Assembly (NCBI GenBank): GCA_032139905.1
Contig: JAQJDB010000002.1
Location: 62,001 to 126,000, forward strand
DNA from: Nitrospira sp. MA-1
GTDB taxonomy: Bacteria; Nitrospirota; Nitrospiria; Nitrospirales; UBA8639
DNA: 64,000 nt
Direction of reading: 5' to 3'
The notes beneath the pieces were generated by a model, which ran no database searches, had not been told where the DNA came from, and saw only the letters and a program-made list of their open reading frames with translations. Positions 1 to 8,917 of this stretch are shown here, piece after piece; positions within the stretch are counted from its first letter, which is position 1, and every line of letters starts with the position of its first letter. Made by a program: the position numbers and the translations under genes.

Positions 1-636
1 CCGTCCCCCATATATGGCTGAAATCATGGCGGTTGAAAATTCGCCCCCACCGGCCTGAACTGTGAGCCCCTTCATTTCTTCCGCGCTCTTCGTAATGATA
101 TTAATGACGCCATCATACGCATTGAATCCATAGATCGCCGAAGCGGGGCCTTTGAGTACTTCGATTTGCTTGATTTCCGGCAAGGTTATTGGAATCGCTT
201 TCCATAGCATATCCCCTTGGGGATCCAGGTAAATCGAGCGCCCATCCACCAACACCAAGAGTTTGTTGGCTCTGTTTTGATTGTCCCCGCGCATGCTGAC
301 ATCGAAATGGGCTCCTGTCATTTGGATGACCTCCAGACCGGGTATACGCCTGAGGACGGTGGGAAGATCCACGGCACCGGACTGGCTGATGTCTTCTGCG
401 GTGATAACATAGACGTTGGATGGGGCATCGGAAATGGGCTGCTCATGCGCAGCGGCAATGCTGACGTTTTCTTCTTTGAGGAATTCTAAATCTTCTTTGA
501 TGAGGTCCAGATCAATGGCTGCCGGACTCGTTTGGTTTTGTTCTTCTGAACCTGCATACAGGAGAGTATTGGCAAAGAAGAACAGTATGCCTCCTATGAG
601 ACCGGAGAATAAGGAGTAATTAGAACGCTTTTTCAT
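1..636 (-). CDS. TonB-dependent receptor, N-terminal part (cut by window edge)
   Basis: An open frame runs off the left edge, leaving 212 N-terminal codons. It has a Lys/Arg start, a hydrophobic signal segment at about residues 11-27, a 35-residue linker, then a TonB plug domain. Plug hallmarks read directly from the sequence are SNVYVITAEDI, TVLRRIPGLEV, MRGDNQNRANKLLVLVDGRS, IEVLKGPASAIYGFNA and VINIITK. The family consists of outer-membrane receptors that import siderophores, cobalamin or other scarce ligands using TonB energy. The beta-barrel lies outside the window, so the ligand cannot be inferred. The start could be the ATG at 636 or an in-frame ATG at 645. The linker before the plug is echoed in the decayed fragment at 1758-2072. 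Confidence 0.9.
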   Translation of the reverse strand, partial: MKKRSNYSLFSGLIGGILFFFANTLLYAGSEEQNQTSPAAIDLDLIKEDLEFLKEENVSIAAAHEQPISDAPSNVYVITAEDISQSGAVDLPTVLRRIPGLEVIQMTGAHFDVSMRGDNQNRANKLLVLVDGRSIYLDPQGDMLWKAIPITLPEIKQIEVLKGPASAIYGFNAYDGVINIITKSAEEMKGLTVQAGGGEFSTAMISAIYGGR

Positions 637-800
637 TGGACTCATTCGTTTTAGTTTTTACATGATTCTACGTCACCCAGCCGCTTCCCTAACGTGTCCC
701 GCAGGGTGCGACCCTTGCTTTCATAAAAGATAGGATGCCTCCATTATTTGGTTCCCGTTTACTGCTTTTCCCAGTTTTATCAATCTGGTTACCCCCGTCT

Positions 801-1745
801 TCATGGCCTAATCCCCATAATATAAAATCCGGTTGCCGCCCCGAAAAATTTCCCTGCCGTATTATCCTCTGCCAATTCCTGCAATAAGGTTTCTGCCTTT
901 TGGCCAGAAAGTTTGCCTGCCTTCACGGCAAGGGCCACGGTCGGCACGATCCTCCAGGCTAGGTTGGCCTGGGCCAAGTCGGAAAATACATAGGTTCCTG
1001 CCCCCACTGCGATGTCCCTGAATCCGGCTTCTTTAAAGATCACCGGAAGGGCATGTCCCATTCCCGGATGCCGAATACTGTTTTGAAGGAGTCTGCGGAG
1101 CATGGTGCTTCGCCTGGCACTGCCGGTGGTGATGACCAGAGTGTCCCAGTCGGCTTCCAGCGAGAGAATTGTTCCGCCGGATTTGAGGACGCGAAACATC
1201 TCCCGTGCGGCCTTTGGAGGGTTGGGAAGATGCATGAACACACGGCTGGCCCAGCATCCGTCAAAAGTGCGATCGGGAAACTCAAGTTGCTGCGCGTCCC
1301 CCAGGAAAAATTCCACATTGATGGGCAGTTCTTTGGCCCGTTTCCTGGCTTCGTTGAGTAGGAGTTGGCTGGCATCGATCCCGATGACTTGGCCTTTATT
1401 CCCGACCGTCTCTCCTAACGCGAAGGCATCATGGCCTATTCCGCATCCCACGTCTAAGAGCCGAGCCCCTTTTCCGGGACTGAACATCTGTATGAGTGCC
1501 TGCTGGCTGGCCCGATATTGCGGATTGCCGGTTGTCTGATCAAGAAACCGAATCAAGCTTTGGGGATCGTCCGCCCCATCGACAGAGGAAAACTCGCTAA
1601 GTAATTCCCTTTGCTCTATTTCTCTTGTTCTTGGCCGTAAATACGTGGTTGCGCCAGGCTTCCTCAACTTTCCGTGGCCATTGAGTAGGCTTTCGTAAAG
1701 CGATTTCTTGCTCGTCGTTCCCATTACAGTAAACATTCCCCTCAC
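801..1745 (-). CDS. class I SAM-dependent methyltransferase
   Basis: A 314-residue protein with a Methyltransf_11/UbiE-like Rossmann core in its middle. SAM motif I is LLDVGCGIGHDAFALGE, followed by an acidic residue (GIDAS) for ribose binding, motif II GDAQQLEFPDRTFDGCWA, and the post-motif RVLKSGGTILSLE. These features make it a small-molecule methyltransferase of unknown substrate. The first about 90 residues have no domain I recognise. The start is ambiguous: GTG at 1745, or in-frame ATGs at 1736 and 1724. It lies between a TonB receptor and a decayed receptor fragment on the same strand, but neither neighbour identifies its substrate. Confidence 0.85.
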   Translation of the reverse strand: MRGMFTVMGTTSKKSLYESLLNGHGKLRKPGATTYLRPRTREIEQRELLSEFSSVDGADDPQSLIRFLDQTTGNPQYRASQQALIQMFSPGKGARLLDVGCGIGHDAFALGETVGNKGQVIGIDASQLLLNEARKRAKELPINVEFFLGDAQQLEFPDRTFDGCWASRVFMHLPNPPKAAREMFRVLKSGGTILSLEADWDTLVITTGSARRSTMLRRLLQNSIRHPGMGHALPVIFKEAGFRDIAVGAGTYVFSDLAQANLAWRIVPTVALAVKAGKLSGQKAETLLQELAEDNTAGKFFGAATGFYIMGIRP

Positions 1746-1757
1746 CGGAGGGGATTT

Positions 1758-2072
1758 CTAAGGACTAACTAACTGCATTCTCTGTCTCCCACTTTTTTTT
1801 AAAACCTTCTTAATCAAGCATATTTTGATGGGGCTATCACTATATTGTTTTCGCTTAAAGATTTTGGAGGAACGGAAAGGGCCACGACTCCCTCTTGCCT
1901 TTGCAAGTTCGGGCGACCGGGAGGTTAACAATCGTTTTTGACTGGAGCTTTCGTGAAGGAAGAATGGTGGAGGGGATTCCGAAATGGGCAGTTCGTGGAC
2001 TATGGCAATGCTCACCGACTCTGCCTGAATGAATTTCATTTCTTCCTTCACATCCTCGAGATCGGCATGCAT
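1758..2072 (-). pseudogene. decayed fragment similar to the TonB receptor N-terminal linker
   Basis: This frame begins with DVKEEMKFIQAESVSIAIV followed by HELPISESP. That aligns without gaps to LIKEDLEFLKEENVSIAAA plus HEQPISDAP in the receptor at 1-636, with 14 of 28 residues identical by eye. After that the similarity ends abruptly in a basic, low-information tail. There is no signal peptide and no plug domain. I infer a partial duplicate or remnant of a second receptor gene rather than a functional protein. Alternatives are a chance ORF or a small protein that borrowed the linker. Confidence 0.5.
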
Positions 2073-3501
2073 GCTTAGGAGTACGATCGGTAGGAACCGA
2101 CGCCGTTTCCGCTCAGGTCAAGTCATCATTGAGAATGTCCGTTACCAAGATCATGAAGAAATCCGCAATTATCCAGAGCCACAAGGAGGGTCTACTCAGG
2201 CCGAACATTCGGTAGCCTCCAATGGAAACATCCGACAGAAGGTATCGGGCTTGATGAACATGCCCTTCTCACCAAGGATTCCTGCCTGATTTTCGAGTAG
2301 CTGCAAAAGTAAGTCCTCGACTTAATTTCATATTGCTTCAGTCTGCTCAAACCTCACGGTGAGATTGAACCCATTGAAAAAATATTTAAATTTGAAATTT
2401 TCTTCACTCATTTTGATTATCCAGTTTTTAAAGGAAAATATTAGTTCGTATCCAATTAGATACCATGTGTATCTTTTTGGATAACAAAAGGTTGTGGGAA
2501 TCGTTGTTTTAGATGCTCAGACCAGACGAATGGAAATGCGCTAAACGGTGCGCGGAGGGAAAGAAACCTTAAACCTGACAAGAAAATAGAAGCACAAAAT
2601 CAATGGTGAAAGACAGGTCAATACGAAGGTTGAATTCGGAAGTGATCCAGAAAATGAACGGAAGAATGTTCCCTGCTCGGGCGGAGATTGATAAATGATT
2701 AATCAATCAGAAACAGCGGCAGAGGTCTGTAATAAATCATTAACATTCATTAGTCAAATAGGAAAGGTGCCGTCTGCCCTGTCATCATCAACCTACCCTG
2801 TAAGAATACTCATCCCGTCGTTCCGAACCGGATTGGGAAAACCCCTTGGCGGATTCTGCTATGCCATACTTCTCGGTACGCACTCCGCTTCACCATTCCC
2901 CCGCGCCGCTTCTGTTGTTTCGGCTGAGAATCTTCTTTTGTGCTGCCTCCCTTCTCTGTAGGATCTTCCTACTGTTCGTGTGAGGCCTCCAACCTGTATT
3001 CCGACTGAGTGTGATGGGTGACGTGGCTAACAACTTTCTTCGATAGATCTCTCCCGTTTACAAATGATTGAGAGTGGTAAACGGCGGCATTGTATGCCTA
3101 CCCTTTCGATTTTTCAAGGGCTTTTCTTTTTTAAAAAAAGGCAATTTCCTTCGGAAAACGGGTTAAATAGGTCGGTGGAAACCAAATAAAGTTGCAAAGG
3201 ACGGGGCGGGTGGTAAAAGAGGATTAAGGGGGAATCTGCCAGTCCCCGGATTTCTTGTCATCTCCGACATCCTTCATCGGAACTCTATCCTGACCATTTT
3301 CAGTTGGGTTTCAGCTCTTCGATTACAACTTGAAGGCCTGGGAACAACACGCCGCGAAAAAAGAGGGGAAGCAGGTACGGCAAAGGGTACGTCCAATGAT
3401 AAGGAGGTCGGAATAAGTCTTTCCCTCTGGTTCTTCTTTACAAAAACGGAGGAGACTTTAAAGAATCAATCATTTTCGGAATCAATGCTCTCTCCCATTT
3501 T
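2073..3501. other. 1.4-kb stretch without a supportable gene
   Basis: Short open frames exist on both strands, for example 2029-2289 and 2695-2961 on the plus strand. Their products are compositionally odd, lack a good ribosome-binding site and match no family I know. The AT-rich parts, with long A/T runs near 2380-2460 and 3125-3140, look intergenic. I see no tRNA, repeat array or clear terminator. The stretch may be remnant DNA next to the decayed receptor fragment. Confidence 0.5.
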
Positions 3502-4236
3502 TCATACTCCCCAGCCTCCGCTCACGTGCAGGTTGGCTCCCGTCACGTATCGAGCCTCGTCAGATAGGAAATAACGAACGGCTTGAACGGTATCTTGGAT
3601 TTCCCCGATATAACCGGCCGGAATTTTTTTTGCTATCCCGTCAAGTTCTCCAGGTGGTGCGCTCCCTGAATCAATAAATCCTGGTGAAACCGCATTCACG
3701 GTAATACCATCGGGAGCGAGGATTTTCGCCAACGTCCTGGTAAGAATGAGCACGCCGGCCTTGGCAATATAATGGGCGGTCACATGCGATTGGGCTTCCA
3801 TTTTGTCCGCGTTGGCCATGCCGAACGAAATGATCCGTCCGGATTGCCTAGCCTTCATCCCTGGGGCGACAGCCTTCGCGAGATAGAAGATCGGGTGAAG
3901 ATTATTGTTGAACATCTCCGACCAGCCATCGGTGGTTTCATCAAAAAGCGGCACCCGATGGTAAGGTCCCGCCCCGTTGATCAGCGCATCAATCCGGTCC
4001 CATGTATTTTCCACTTGCTGAACAAGCTGGACAGCAGCAATGGCATCTGAGACATCACACTGAATGGCCAAGGCCTTTCCGCCTTTCTCTTTAATGGTGC
4101 GCACGACATCCTGCGCCTCCAACTGACTGGTGCGATAACAAATCGCCACCTTCCAATCCTTGGCGGCTAAGTCCAGGGCGATACCACGCCCAATTCCCCT
4201 TGCTCCACCAGTGATCAACGCCACCCGCTCGTTCAT
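3502..4236 (-). CDS. SDR-family NAD(P)-dependent oxidoreductase (FabG-like)
   Basis: A 244-residue classical short-chain dehydrogenase. Near the N-terminus it has the nucleotide-binding TGGARGIG motif, then the NNAG-like NGAG, and the catalytic pair in YIAK. The C-terminal SGGWGV is typical of FabG-like members. The serine-containing strand (RIISFG) lies farther from the Tyr than usual because of a short insertion, MANADKMEAQSH. The family reduces or oxidises carbonyl/alcohol groups with NAD(P)H; the substrate is unknown. I prefer the ATG at 4236, which has a GGGG-type ribosome-binding site. An upstream in-frame TTG at 4245 is possible. It lies downstream of the two glycosyltransferase genes on the same strand. 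Confidence 0.88.
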   Translation of the reverse strand: MNERVALITGGARGIGRGIALDLAAKDWKVAICYRTSQLEAQDVVRTIKEKGGKALAIQCDVSDAIAAVQLVQQVENTWDRIDALINGAGPYHRVPLFDETTDGWSEMFNNNLHPIFYLAKAVAPGMKARQSGRIISFGMANADKMEAQSHVTAHYIAKAGVLILTRTLAKILAPDGITVNAVSPGFIDSGSAPPGELDGIAKKIPAGYIGEIQDTVQAVRYFLSDEARYVTGANLHVSGGWGV

Positions 4237-4296
4237 GGCTTCCAACCCCTGTTCTTCTCATAATCACACACCAGTCGCACAGGAATCATTTCCCCA

Positions 4297-4980
4297 TTAT
4301 TCACGGTTGGTCAATCGTGCTGCTAATTCTTGCAACACGTTTTTCGTACGAGAAGAAAATGTTTGATTCTGCCGGTCCTTGGCTTCCCGGATAAATAGTT
4401 GAAGATCCTCAACCGTATCGAGATCTCGTAGAGGCGGTAAAACCTTCAAAGATAAACCCAACTCCTGAACTCTCTGTTTGGTATTCGCAAACACCTGATC
4501 AGTGGACCATGGCATATTCTCAAACAGGTCTGGAACAGGTGATCGCAGACCGATTAAATAATATCCACCATCCCCTGTGGGGCCCAGCACCACATCATGA
4601 TCCTCCAAGCCCTTCACGGCTGATTTCAGCAGTGGTCCATGAATCCCGGGAATGTCGGTGCCAATAACCACAGCCGAACGATAGGGTGCTCCAAGGGCCT
4701 GTTTAAAAACCCCGGCCATGCGCTCTCCCAGGTCCTCCCCCTGTTGATCCCAGACAGGGATTTTGAATCGAGCCTCCATGGCCCGAAAGAATGGATGATG
4801 GTGAGAGGGCGTTCCGGCCAGAATCCGATCGTATTCTTTGAGAGATTGACATCGCTCTAAGATATCCAAGATGAGACTTCCGTGGAGACTGGCTGCCTCA
4901 TCAGGCGTGAGAGGAGGACACAGACGTGTTTTGACCTGCCCGGCAACCGGTGCCTTCGCAAAGACAATAATCGCCGACAT
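4297..4980 (-). CDS. DUF2064 / TIGR04282-type glycosyltransferase
   Basis: The core begins MSAIIVFAKAPVAGQVKTRL, the signature of the DUF2064 (GT-A fold, nucleotidyltransferase-like) family, followed by VVIGTDIPGI and LGPTGDGGYYLIGL. Family members are often annotated as arsenosugar biosynthesis glycosyltransferases. That name comes from other genomes where they sit near arsM; no arsM is visible here, so the substrate is open. The frame extends upstream to 5070, overlapping the neighbouring glycosyltransferase by 17 bp. The conserved family start is the ATG at 4980, and the extra 30 residues are basic and low-complexity. It probably forms a translationally coupled pair with the upstream gene. 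Confidence 0.85.
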   Translation of the reverse strand: MSAIIVFAKAPVAGQVKTRLCPPLTPDEAASLHGSLILDILERCQSLKEYDRILAGTPSHHHPFFRAMEARFKIPVWDQQGEDLGERMAGVFKQALGAPYRSAVVIGTDIPGIHGPLLKSAVKGLEDHDVVLGPTGDGGYYLIGLRSPVPDLFENMPWSTDQVFANTKQRVQELGLSLKVLPPLRDLDTVEDLQLFIREAKDRQNQTFSSRTKNVLQELAARLTNRE

Positions 4981-5053
4981 CGCAGGCGGGAGGCTTCGAT
5001 GTCCTTTCCCCTGGCCCTGCGGTGATGGGCGTGATCGACGTAGAGCTGGGTCG

Positions 5054-5755
5054 TTACCGGACGGTGTCATAATACTGCTGAAGACGACGAGGATCCCATC
5101 CTAGCCAATACCACGCGCGGAGTATCCACATGCGCACGATCGTGCGGAGTGGGCCGTGCTGGTCCCACCGTCGAAACGAGGTGACGACTTTAGCTCGCAG
5201 AGCCGCGATCGGACCAACTCGCTTCAACCGGCGGCTGAATTCAATATCTTCCATCAGAGGAATATTTGCAAAGCCTCCCAACGCTTCAAACACTGAACGT
5301 CGCACAAACATGGTTTGATCGCCGGTGGAAATCCCCGACCAGCGTGAGCGAAGATTCATGAGCCGGCTCACCATCCATGCATAACCGGTGTCCTGTGGGA
5401 AACGTACATCAAACCGGCCACCAACACACCCCTGATCGTCCATAGCCTGTGTCACCACTTGTCTGGCATTGCGGGGCAATTGAGTGTCTGCATGCAAAAA
5501 CACCAGAATGTCCGATTTGGCCAGAGCGGCCCCTGCATTCATTTGGGAGGCCCGACCACGTGGCCCGTTGATAATTTGAGTGTGGACATTAGGTGCCGAT
5601 TGACAGATCGTCCTTGCCACATCCGTCGTTTGATCCCAACTACCGCCATCCACAATTATCAGCTCCTCAAATCCGAATGATGACAGCAATTCAGGCAACA
5701 GCACAGCCAATGCCTTCTGTTCATTCAAGACCGGAATGATCACGGCGATGTCCAT
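5054..5755 (-). CDS. TIGR04283-type family 2 glycosyltransferase
   Basis: A 233-residue GT-A protein starting MDIAVIIPVLNEQKALAVLL. It has ELIIVDGGSWDQT, the metal-binding LVFLHADTQLP (the DXD equivalent), and GGFANIPLMEDIEFSRRLKR, which carries the catalytic ED. The architecture and length fit the TIGR04283 family, whose genes regularly pair with DUF2064 glycosyltransferases as here. It is cytoplasmic and uses a nucleotide-sugar donor; the acceptor is unknown. The gene end overlaps the longest reading of the next gene, which suggests co-translation. The SDR gene farther downstream may belong to the same unit. Confidence 0.88.
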   Translation of the reverse strand: MDIAVIIPVLNEQKALAVLLPELLSSFGFEELIIVDGGSWDQTTDVARTICQSAPNVHTQIINGPRGRASQMNAGAALAKSDILVFLHADTQLPRNARQVVTQAMDDQGCVGGRFDVRFPQDTGYAWMVSRLMNLRSRWSGISTGDQTMFVRRSVFEALGGFANIPLMEDIEFSRRLKRVGPIAALRAKVVTSFRRWDQHGPLRTIVRMWILRAWYWLGWDPRRLQQYYDTVR

Positions 5756-5809
5756 GAAGACCCTAAATGTCGGCGCACACAGGAAAGATAAAAAACCAAG
5801 AACGTACGT

Positions 5810-6241
5810 CTACGAGTCGGCGGGTTTCTTGGGATTTTTGAACATAAAAAACACGACGACTCCGATCGTGCCCCAGTAAATTAGATACTTATGCCAAAAT
5901 AAGACTTCCCCAAAATGCATAAATGCCATCGCACAAAGCAGAGACAACGCCATCACCGTATAACGGACCGTGAGATTGTCCACGGAGGAATAGGCCCACA
6001 TCGCCATGCCCGAAAAATAAATAATCATGGGAAAGATGCTGATTTCCGCACCGGTACTGGCGGACAAAAAAACCTGCAAAAACCCGATAAAGACCATAGC
6101 GGATCCCACCATACGCATGGCCACCTGCATCTGCAGATTTTCTTGATCCTCCTGATCCTCCTCCATAACTGGCGGACGGGGAGGCACGGGCTTGGGAACA
6201 ACAGGATCAGTCGACTGAGGTGGATCGGTTTCTGTACTCAT
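5810..6241 (-). CDS. small four-helix membrane protein, unknown
   Basis: About 143 residues with a proline-rich cytosolic N-terminus (PKPVPPRPP), an acidic stretch (EEDQEDQEN), then four hydrophobic helices. These lie at roughly residues 43-60 (GSAMVFIGFLQVFLSAS), 66-82, 90-108 and 114-131. The C-terminus is lysine-rich. I recognise no family. The preferred start is MSTETD at 6241; an in-frame codon at 6250 lies inside the previous gene's end. It directly follows the dCTP-deaminase-like gene with only a few bases between and is probably co-transcribed with it. Confidence 0.7.
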   Translation of the reverse strand: MSTETDPPQSTDPVVPKPVPPRPPVMEEDQEDQENLQMQVAMRMVGSAMVFIGFLQVFLSASTGAEISIFPMIIYFSGMAMWAYSSVDNLTVRYTVMALSLLCAMAFMHFGEVLFWHKYLIYWGTIGVVVFFMFKNPKKPADS

Positions 6242-6243
6242 AA

Positions 6244-7404
6244 TTACCACTTAAAATGTTTGCTGAGTGTGAGACCCTGCTGGAAATAGGATGACCCCAA
6301 AGCCGATCCATATAACTGCATGGGAATATCACGCATCTTTTCGTAAACAACCTTAAAAAATGTCTGTCCGTCATGAATACGGAAGGGCACATCGTGAGGG
6401 CGAACCTCCAAAACCACCTGGGTGCCTTTCCGGTTTGGGTTGGCATAGCCAAAGCCCGGATCGAAGAACCCGGCATAATGGGTTCGTAATTCCCCGCAGG
6501 CGGCTTCATACGCCACCATTTCCGATGAATACCCAGGTGGAACCTGGATACGTTCCTTGGAGGCCAGGATATAAAACTCTTCCGGCTCCAATAGCATCGT
6601 AGCCGCGGCATTGCGTTTGAGCGGTTCCCAAAAATCGGTCGCGGCATAGTGGCCCACCAGACTGAGATCAATGACATGACTGTTCTTTTTGGCCCGGTAA
6701 CCCACAATCGCCTCGGAATGGTCACTCGATCCTTGCAGATCGACACTTAAAAACAGACCGTTATTCATCCGGAGTTCCTTGCCTGATAGGGGCAGATCCG
6801 TTTTTCCCGAATCTCCATTATGAAACAGCAAGGGAGTCTTGCGATGAACGGTCCGCAACCCTGAATCCGAGACCATGGGCTTTCCTGACATTAATCGCAA
6901 TTGATTGAGAGCCAATCCAGCCTGCACTCGTATCGTAAACGACCGCGGCACGATTTCCAAAAATAACGGGCCTTCATACCCCGAGCGGATTTCATCGAAG
7001 CCCACATGGAGATCCGTCACCACGCGGGTAAAAATATCCAACCTTCCCGTGGAACTTTTTGGATTGGTTCGACCGCGGATATCTTTGGGCAGCTTCACCC
7101 GCTCCATCAAGGGGACGAGGTAGACATGGCCTTTTTCCAGAATCGCCCCATTGGTCAGATCCATATCGTACATCACCATATCGGACCGGTAGAGGTCCTC
7201 AATCGTAAACTGTGATTGCTGATCGGATGGCTCTGGCAGAAAACTGCTCAGGAGACGGTAGGCCTTAGTTCCCAGCCGTAAATCGAGACTGGCCGGTTGA
7301 ATTTGCTTGGGGGTGATGGGCACATCGGCTCGGATCACGCGCTGACGAACCAGCGCACGAAGATGTTGAAAAGACAGAATGCCTGTTTTCTTCGAATCCA
7401 GCAT
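6244..7404 (-). CDS. dcd: 2'-deoxycytidine 5'-triphosphate deaminase family protein (PF06559 type)
   Basis: A 386-residue protein of the long, two-domain deaminase family rather than the about 190-aa classical Dcd. Characteristic segments are IQPASLDLRLGTKAYRLLSS near the N-terminus, RGRTNPKSSTGRLDIFTRVV, and in the second half GHYAATDFWEPL and PPGYSSEMVAYEAACGELR. Family members are thought to convert dCTP to dUTP for dTMP synthesis; I infer this from the family, not from this sequence alone. The start overlaps the kamA-like stop in a TGATG arrangement, so the two are translationally coupled. A downstream membrane protein gene starts within a few bases of this gene's stop. Confidence 0.82.
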   Translation of the reverse strand: MLDSKKTGILSFQHLRALVRQRVIRADVPITPKQIQPASLDLRLGTKAYRLLSSFLPEPSDQQSQFTIEDLYRSDMVMYDMDLTNGAILEKGHVYLVPLMERVKLPKDIRGRTNPKSSTGRLDIFTRVVTDLHVGFDEIRSGYEGPLFLEIVPRSFTIRVQAGLALNQLRLMSGKPMVSDSGLRTVHRKTPLLFHNGDSGKTDLPLSGKELRMNNGLFLSVDLQGSSDHSEAIVGYRAKKNSHVIDLSLVGHYAATDFWEPLKRNAAATMLLEPEEFYILASKERIQVPPGYSSEMVAYEAACGELRTHYAGFFDPGFGYANPNRKGTQVVLEVRPHDVPFRIHDGQTFFKVVYEKMRDIPMQLYGSALGSSYFQQGLTLSKHFKW

Positions 7405-8528
7405 CAATAATCATCCATGGCGCCGGCGCCGCACATATCCTGGGACGCTGGGGCGCCTACCATTGGCAATTCACGCCCGTTTCCCGAAGTCGGCTGAGGA
7501 TAATGATAGGTTTTATTTTCGTAATTTTTTAAGACTGCCCCGTTCTCATCTAAATTCAATAAATAATCGTTGGGCAACAGTGGAATCTTTCCGCCACCTC
7601 CAGGCGCATCAATGACAAAGTGGGGAACAGCCATGCCACTGGTATGCCCCTGAAGGGATTGAATAATTTTCAACCCCGTTTCCACCGTGGTCCGAAAATG
7701 ATTCGTCCCCTTGGTGAGGTCAGCTTGATAGAGGTAATAGGGTTTCACTCTGGCCAACAACAGTTGATGCATCAGGCGTTTCATGATTTCAGGATCATCA
7801 TTCACCCCTTTCAGCAAGACGGTTTGGGCTCCCAAGGGCACCCCGGCATCGGCCAATCGACCGCAAGACTCCTTGACTTCCGGCGTCAACTCATCCGGAT
7901 GGTTGAAATGCAAATTCATATAGATGGGATGGAAGCGTTTCACGATATCACACAATTCTGGAGTAATCCGTTGAGGGAGAGTCCCCGGCACACGGGTCCC
8001 AAACCGAATCAATTCTAAATGCGGGATGGATCGAAGGCCTTTCAGAATTCTCTCAATGAGGCGATCAGGCAACAACAACGGGTCACCCCCAGACAGGATG
8101 ACGTCCCGAACTTCAGTATGCTCTCTGAGGTACGCCACCGCTCGATCCAACTCACCCTTCTTGAGAAACCCCGGTTTTCCAACCAGCCGTTTTCTCGTGC
8201 AGAACCGGCAATAGATTGGACATTGGTTGGTCACCATCAGCAAGACGCGATCAGGATATCGGTGGACCAAGTGAGGAACCGGGCTGTCCGTATCTTCCTC
8301 CAACGGATCGTCCGGGGCATCAATATCATCCAGTTCAATGGCCTCGGGGACGACCTGTTTCCAGATCGCATCCCCTTTACTTTTAATTGTTGCCAGCACA
8401 GTCGGGGTAATCCGCATCGGATAGGGCCCGACCACGGCTTCCACCTCCTTGGGATCGACCCCAAGATGTTTGGCTAAATCCTTGGGTTTGGTGATACTTG
8501 CGGCGAGGACCTTTTTCCAATCATCCAT
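7404..8528 (-). CDS. kamA: KamA-family lysine 2,3-aminomutase-like radical SAM protein
   Basis: A 374-residue radical SAM/PLP enzyme. The cluster motif is at Cys103, Cys107 and Cys110 (CPIYCRFCTRKRLVG), followed by VILSGGDPLLLPD and the substrate/PLP region. The family moves the alpha-amino group of L-lysine to the beta position. In some bacteria this makes beta-lysine for osmolytes or antibiotics; the EpmB subfamily makes it for EF-P modification. Which applies here cannot be told, because no EF-P, EpmA or beta-lysine acetyltransferase gene is adjacent. It lies three bases downstream of the glutaredoxin-like gene and is coupled to the deaminase gene. A C-terminal tail ends CGAGAMDDY. Confidence 0.88.
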   Translation of the reverse strand: MDDWKKVLAASITKPKDLAKHLGVDPKEVEAVVGPYPMRITPTVLATIKSKGDAIWKQVVPEAIELDDIDAPDDPLEEDTDSPVPHLVHRYPDRVLLMVTNQCPIYCRFCTRKRLVGKPGFLKKGELDRAVAYLREHTEVRDVILSGGDPLLLPDRLIERILKGLRSIPHLELIRFGTRVPGTLPQRITPELCDIVKRFHPIYMNLHFNHPDELTPEVKESCGRLADAGVPLGAQTVLLKGVNDDPEIMKRLMHQLLLARVKPYYLYQADLTKGTNHFRTTVETGLKIIQSLQGHTSGMAVPHFVIDAPGGGGKIPLLPNDYLLNLDENGAVLKNYENKTYHYPQPTSGNGRELPMVGAPASQDMCGAGAMDDY

Positions 8529-8531
8529 AGC

Positions 8532-8849
8532 TTAATGATTCCTTTCATCAAGGTGGCTGGAGGGTGGCTTGGTGGCTTCCCCGGAGGGAGCGCCATGGTC
8601 ATCGTAGTCGTCCAGATATGCCAAGATATCGGATGTCTCCGTCAACACCGTTTCTCCATGAACCAACACCGGGACATAATTTTGTCCTGAGACTTCATAT
8701 AGTTTTTTCCGGAACGGGCGAACATCCGGTACAACTTCATGTTCGTAGGGCAGTCCCAATTCGTCCAATTTCTCGCGGACAACTTGGCATTCCGGACACC
8801 ACTCCGTGTGATACAGTTTCATGCTCATGCTGTTAAGAGTATCAGACAT
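8532..8849 (-). CDS. glutaredoxin / GST N-terminal domain protein
   Basis: A short (96-105 residue) thioredoxin-fold protein. It begins MKLYHTEWCPECQVVREKL, with a CPEC redox motif, and carries the cis-Pro motif YVPVLVHGE and the ILAYLDD segment typical of glutathione-S-transferase N-terminal or glutaredoxin-like domains. Starts at 8849, 8828 and 8822 are all in frame; the fold begins at 8822. It probably serves as a thiol-disulfide exchange factor. It lies directly upstream of the radical SAM gene, so a role in reducing or maintaining that enzyme is conceivable but only inferred. Confidence 0.82.
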   Translation of the reverse strand: MSDTLNSMSMKLYHTEWCPECQVVREKLDELGLPYEHEVVPDVRPFRKKLYEVSGQNYVPVLVHGETVLTETSDILAYLDDYDDHGAPSGEATKPPSSHLDERNH

Positions 8850-8917
8850 GTCAACTAGGGGTCTTCCACATGAGAGGAATATTACACTCTGACCGAAAGA
8901 ACCAGGAGGCCTGGGCC

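Noticed and set aside
2695-2961. 88-codon plus-strand ORF in the 2.1-3.5 kb gap
   Set aside because: No ribosome-binding site, no family match, odd composition; treated as chance.
4297-5755. Calling the glycosyltransferase pair arsenosugar enzymes
   Set aside because: The family name rests on arsM neighbours elsewhere; no arsM or arsenic gene is seen here.
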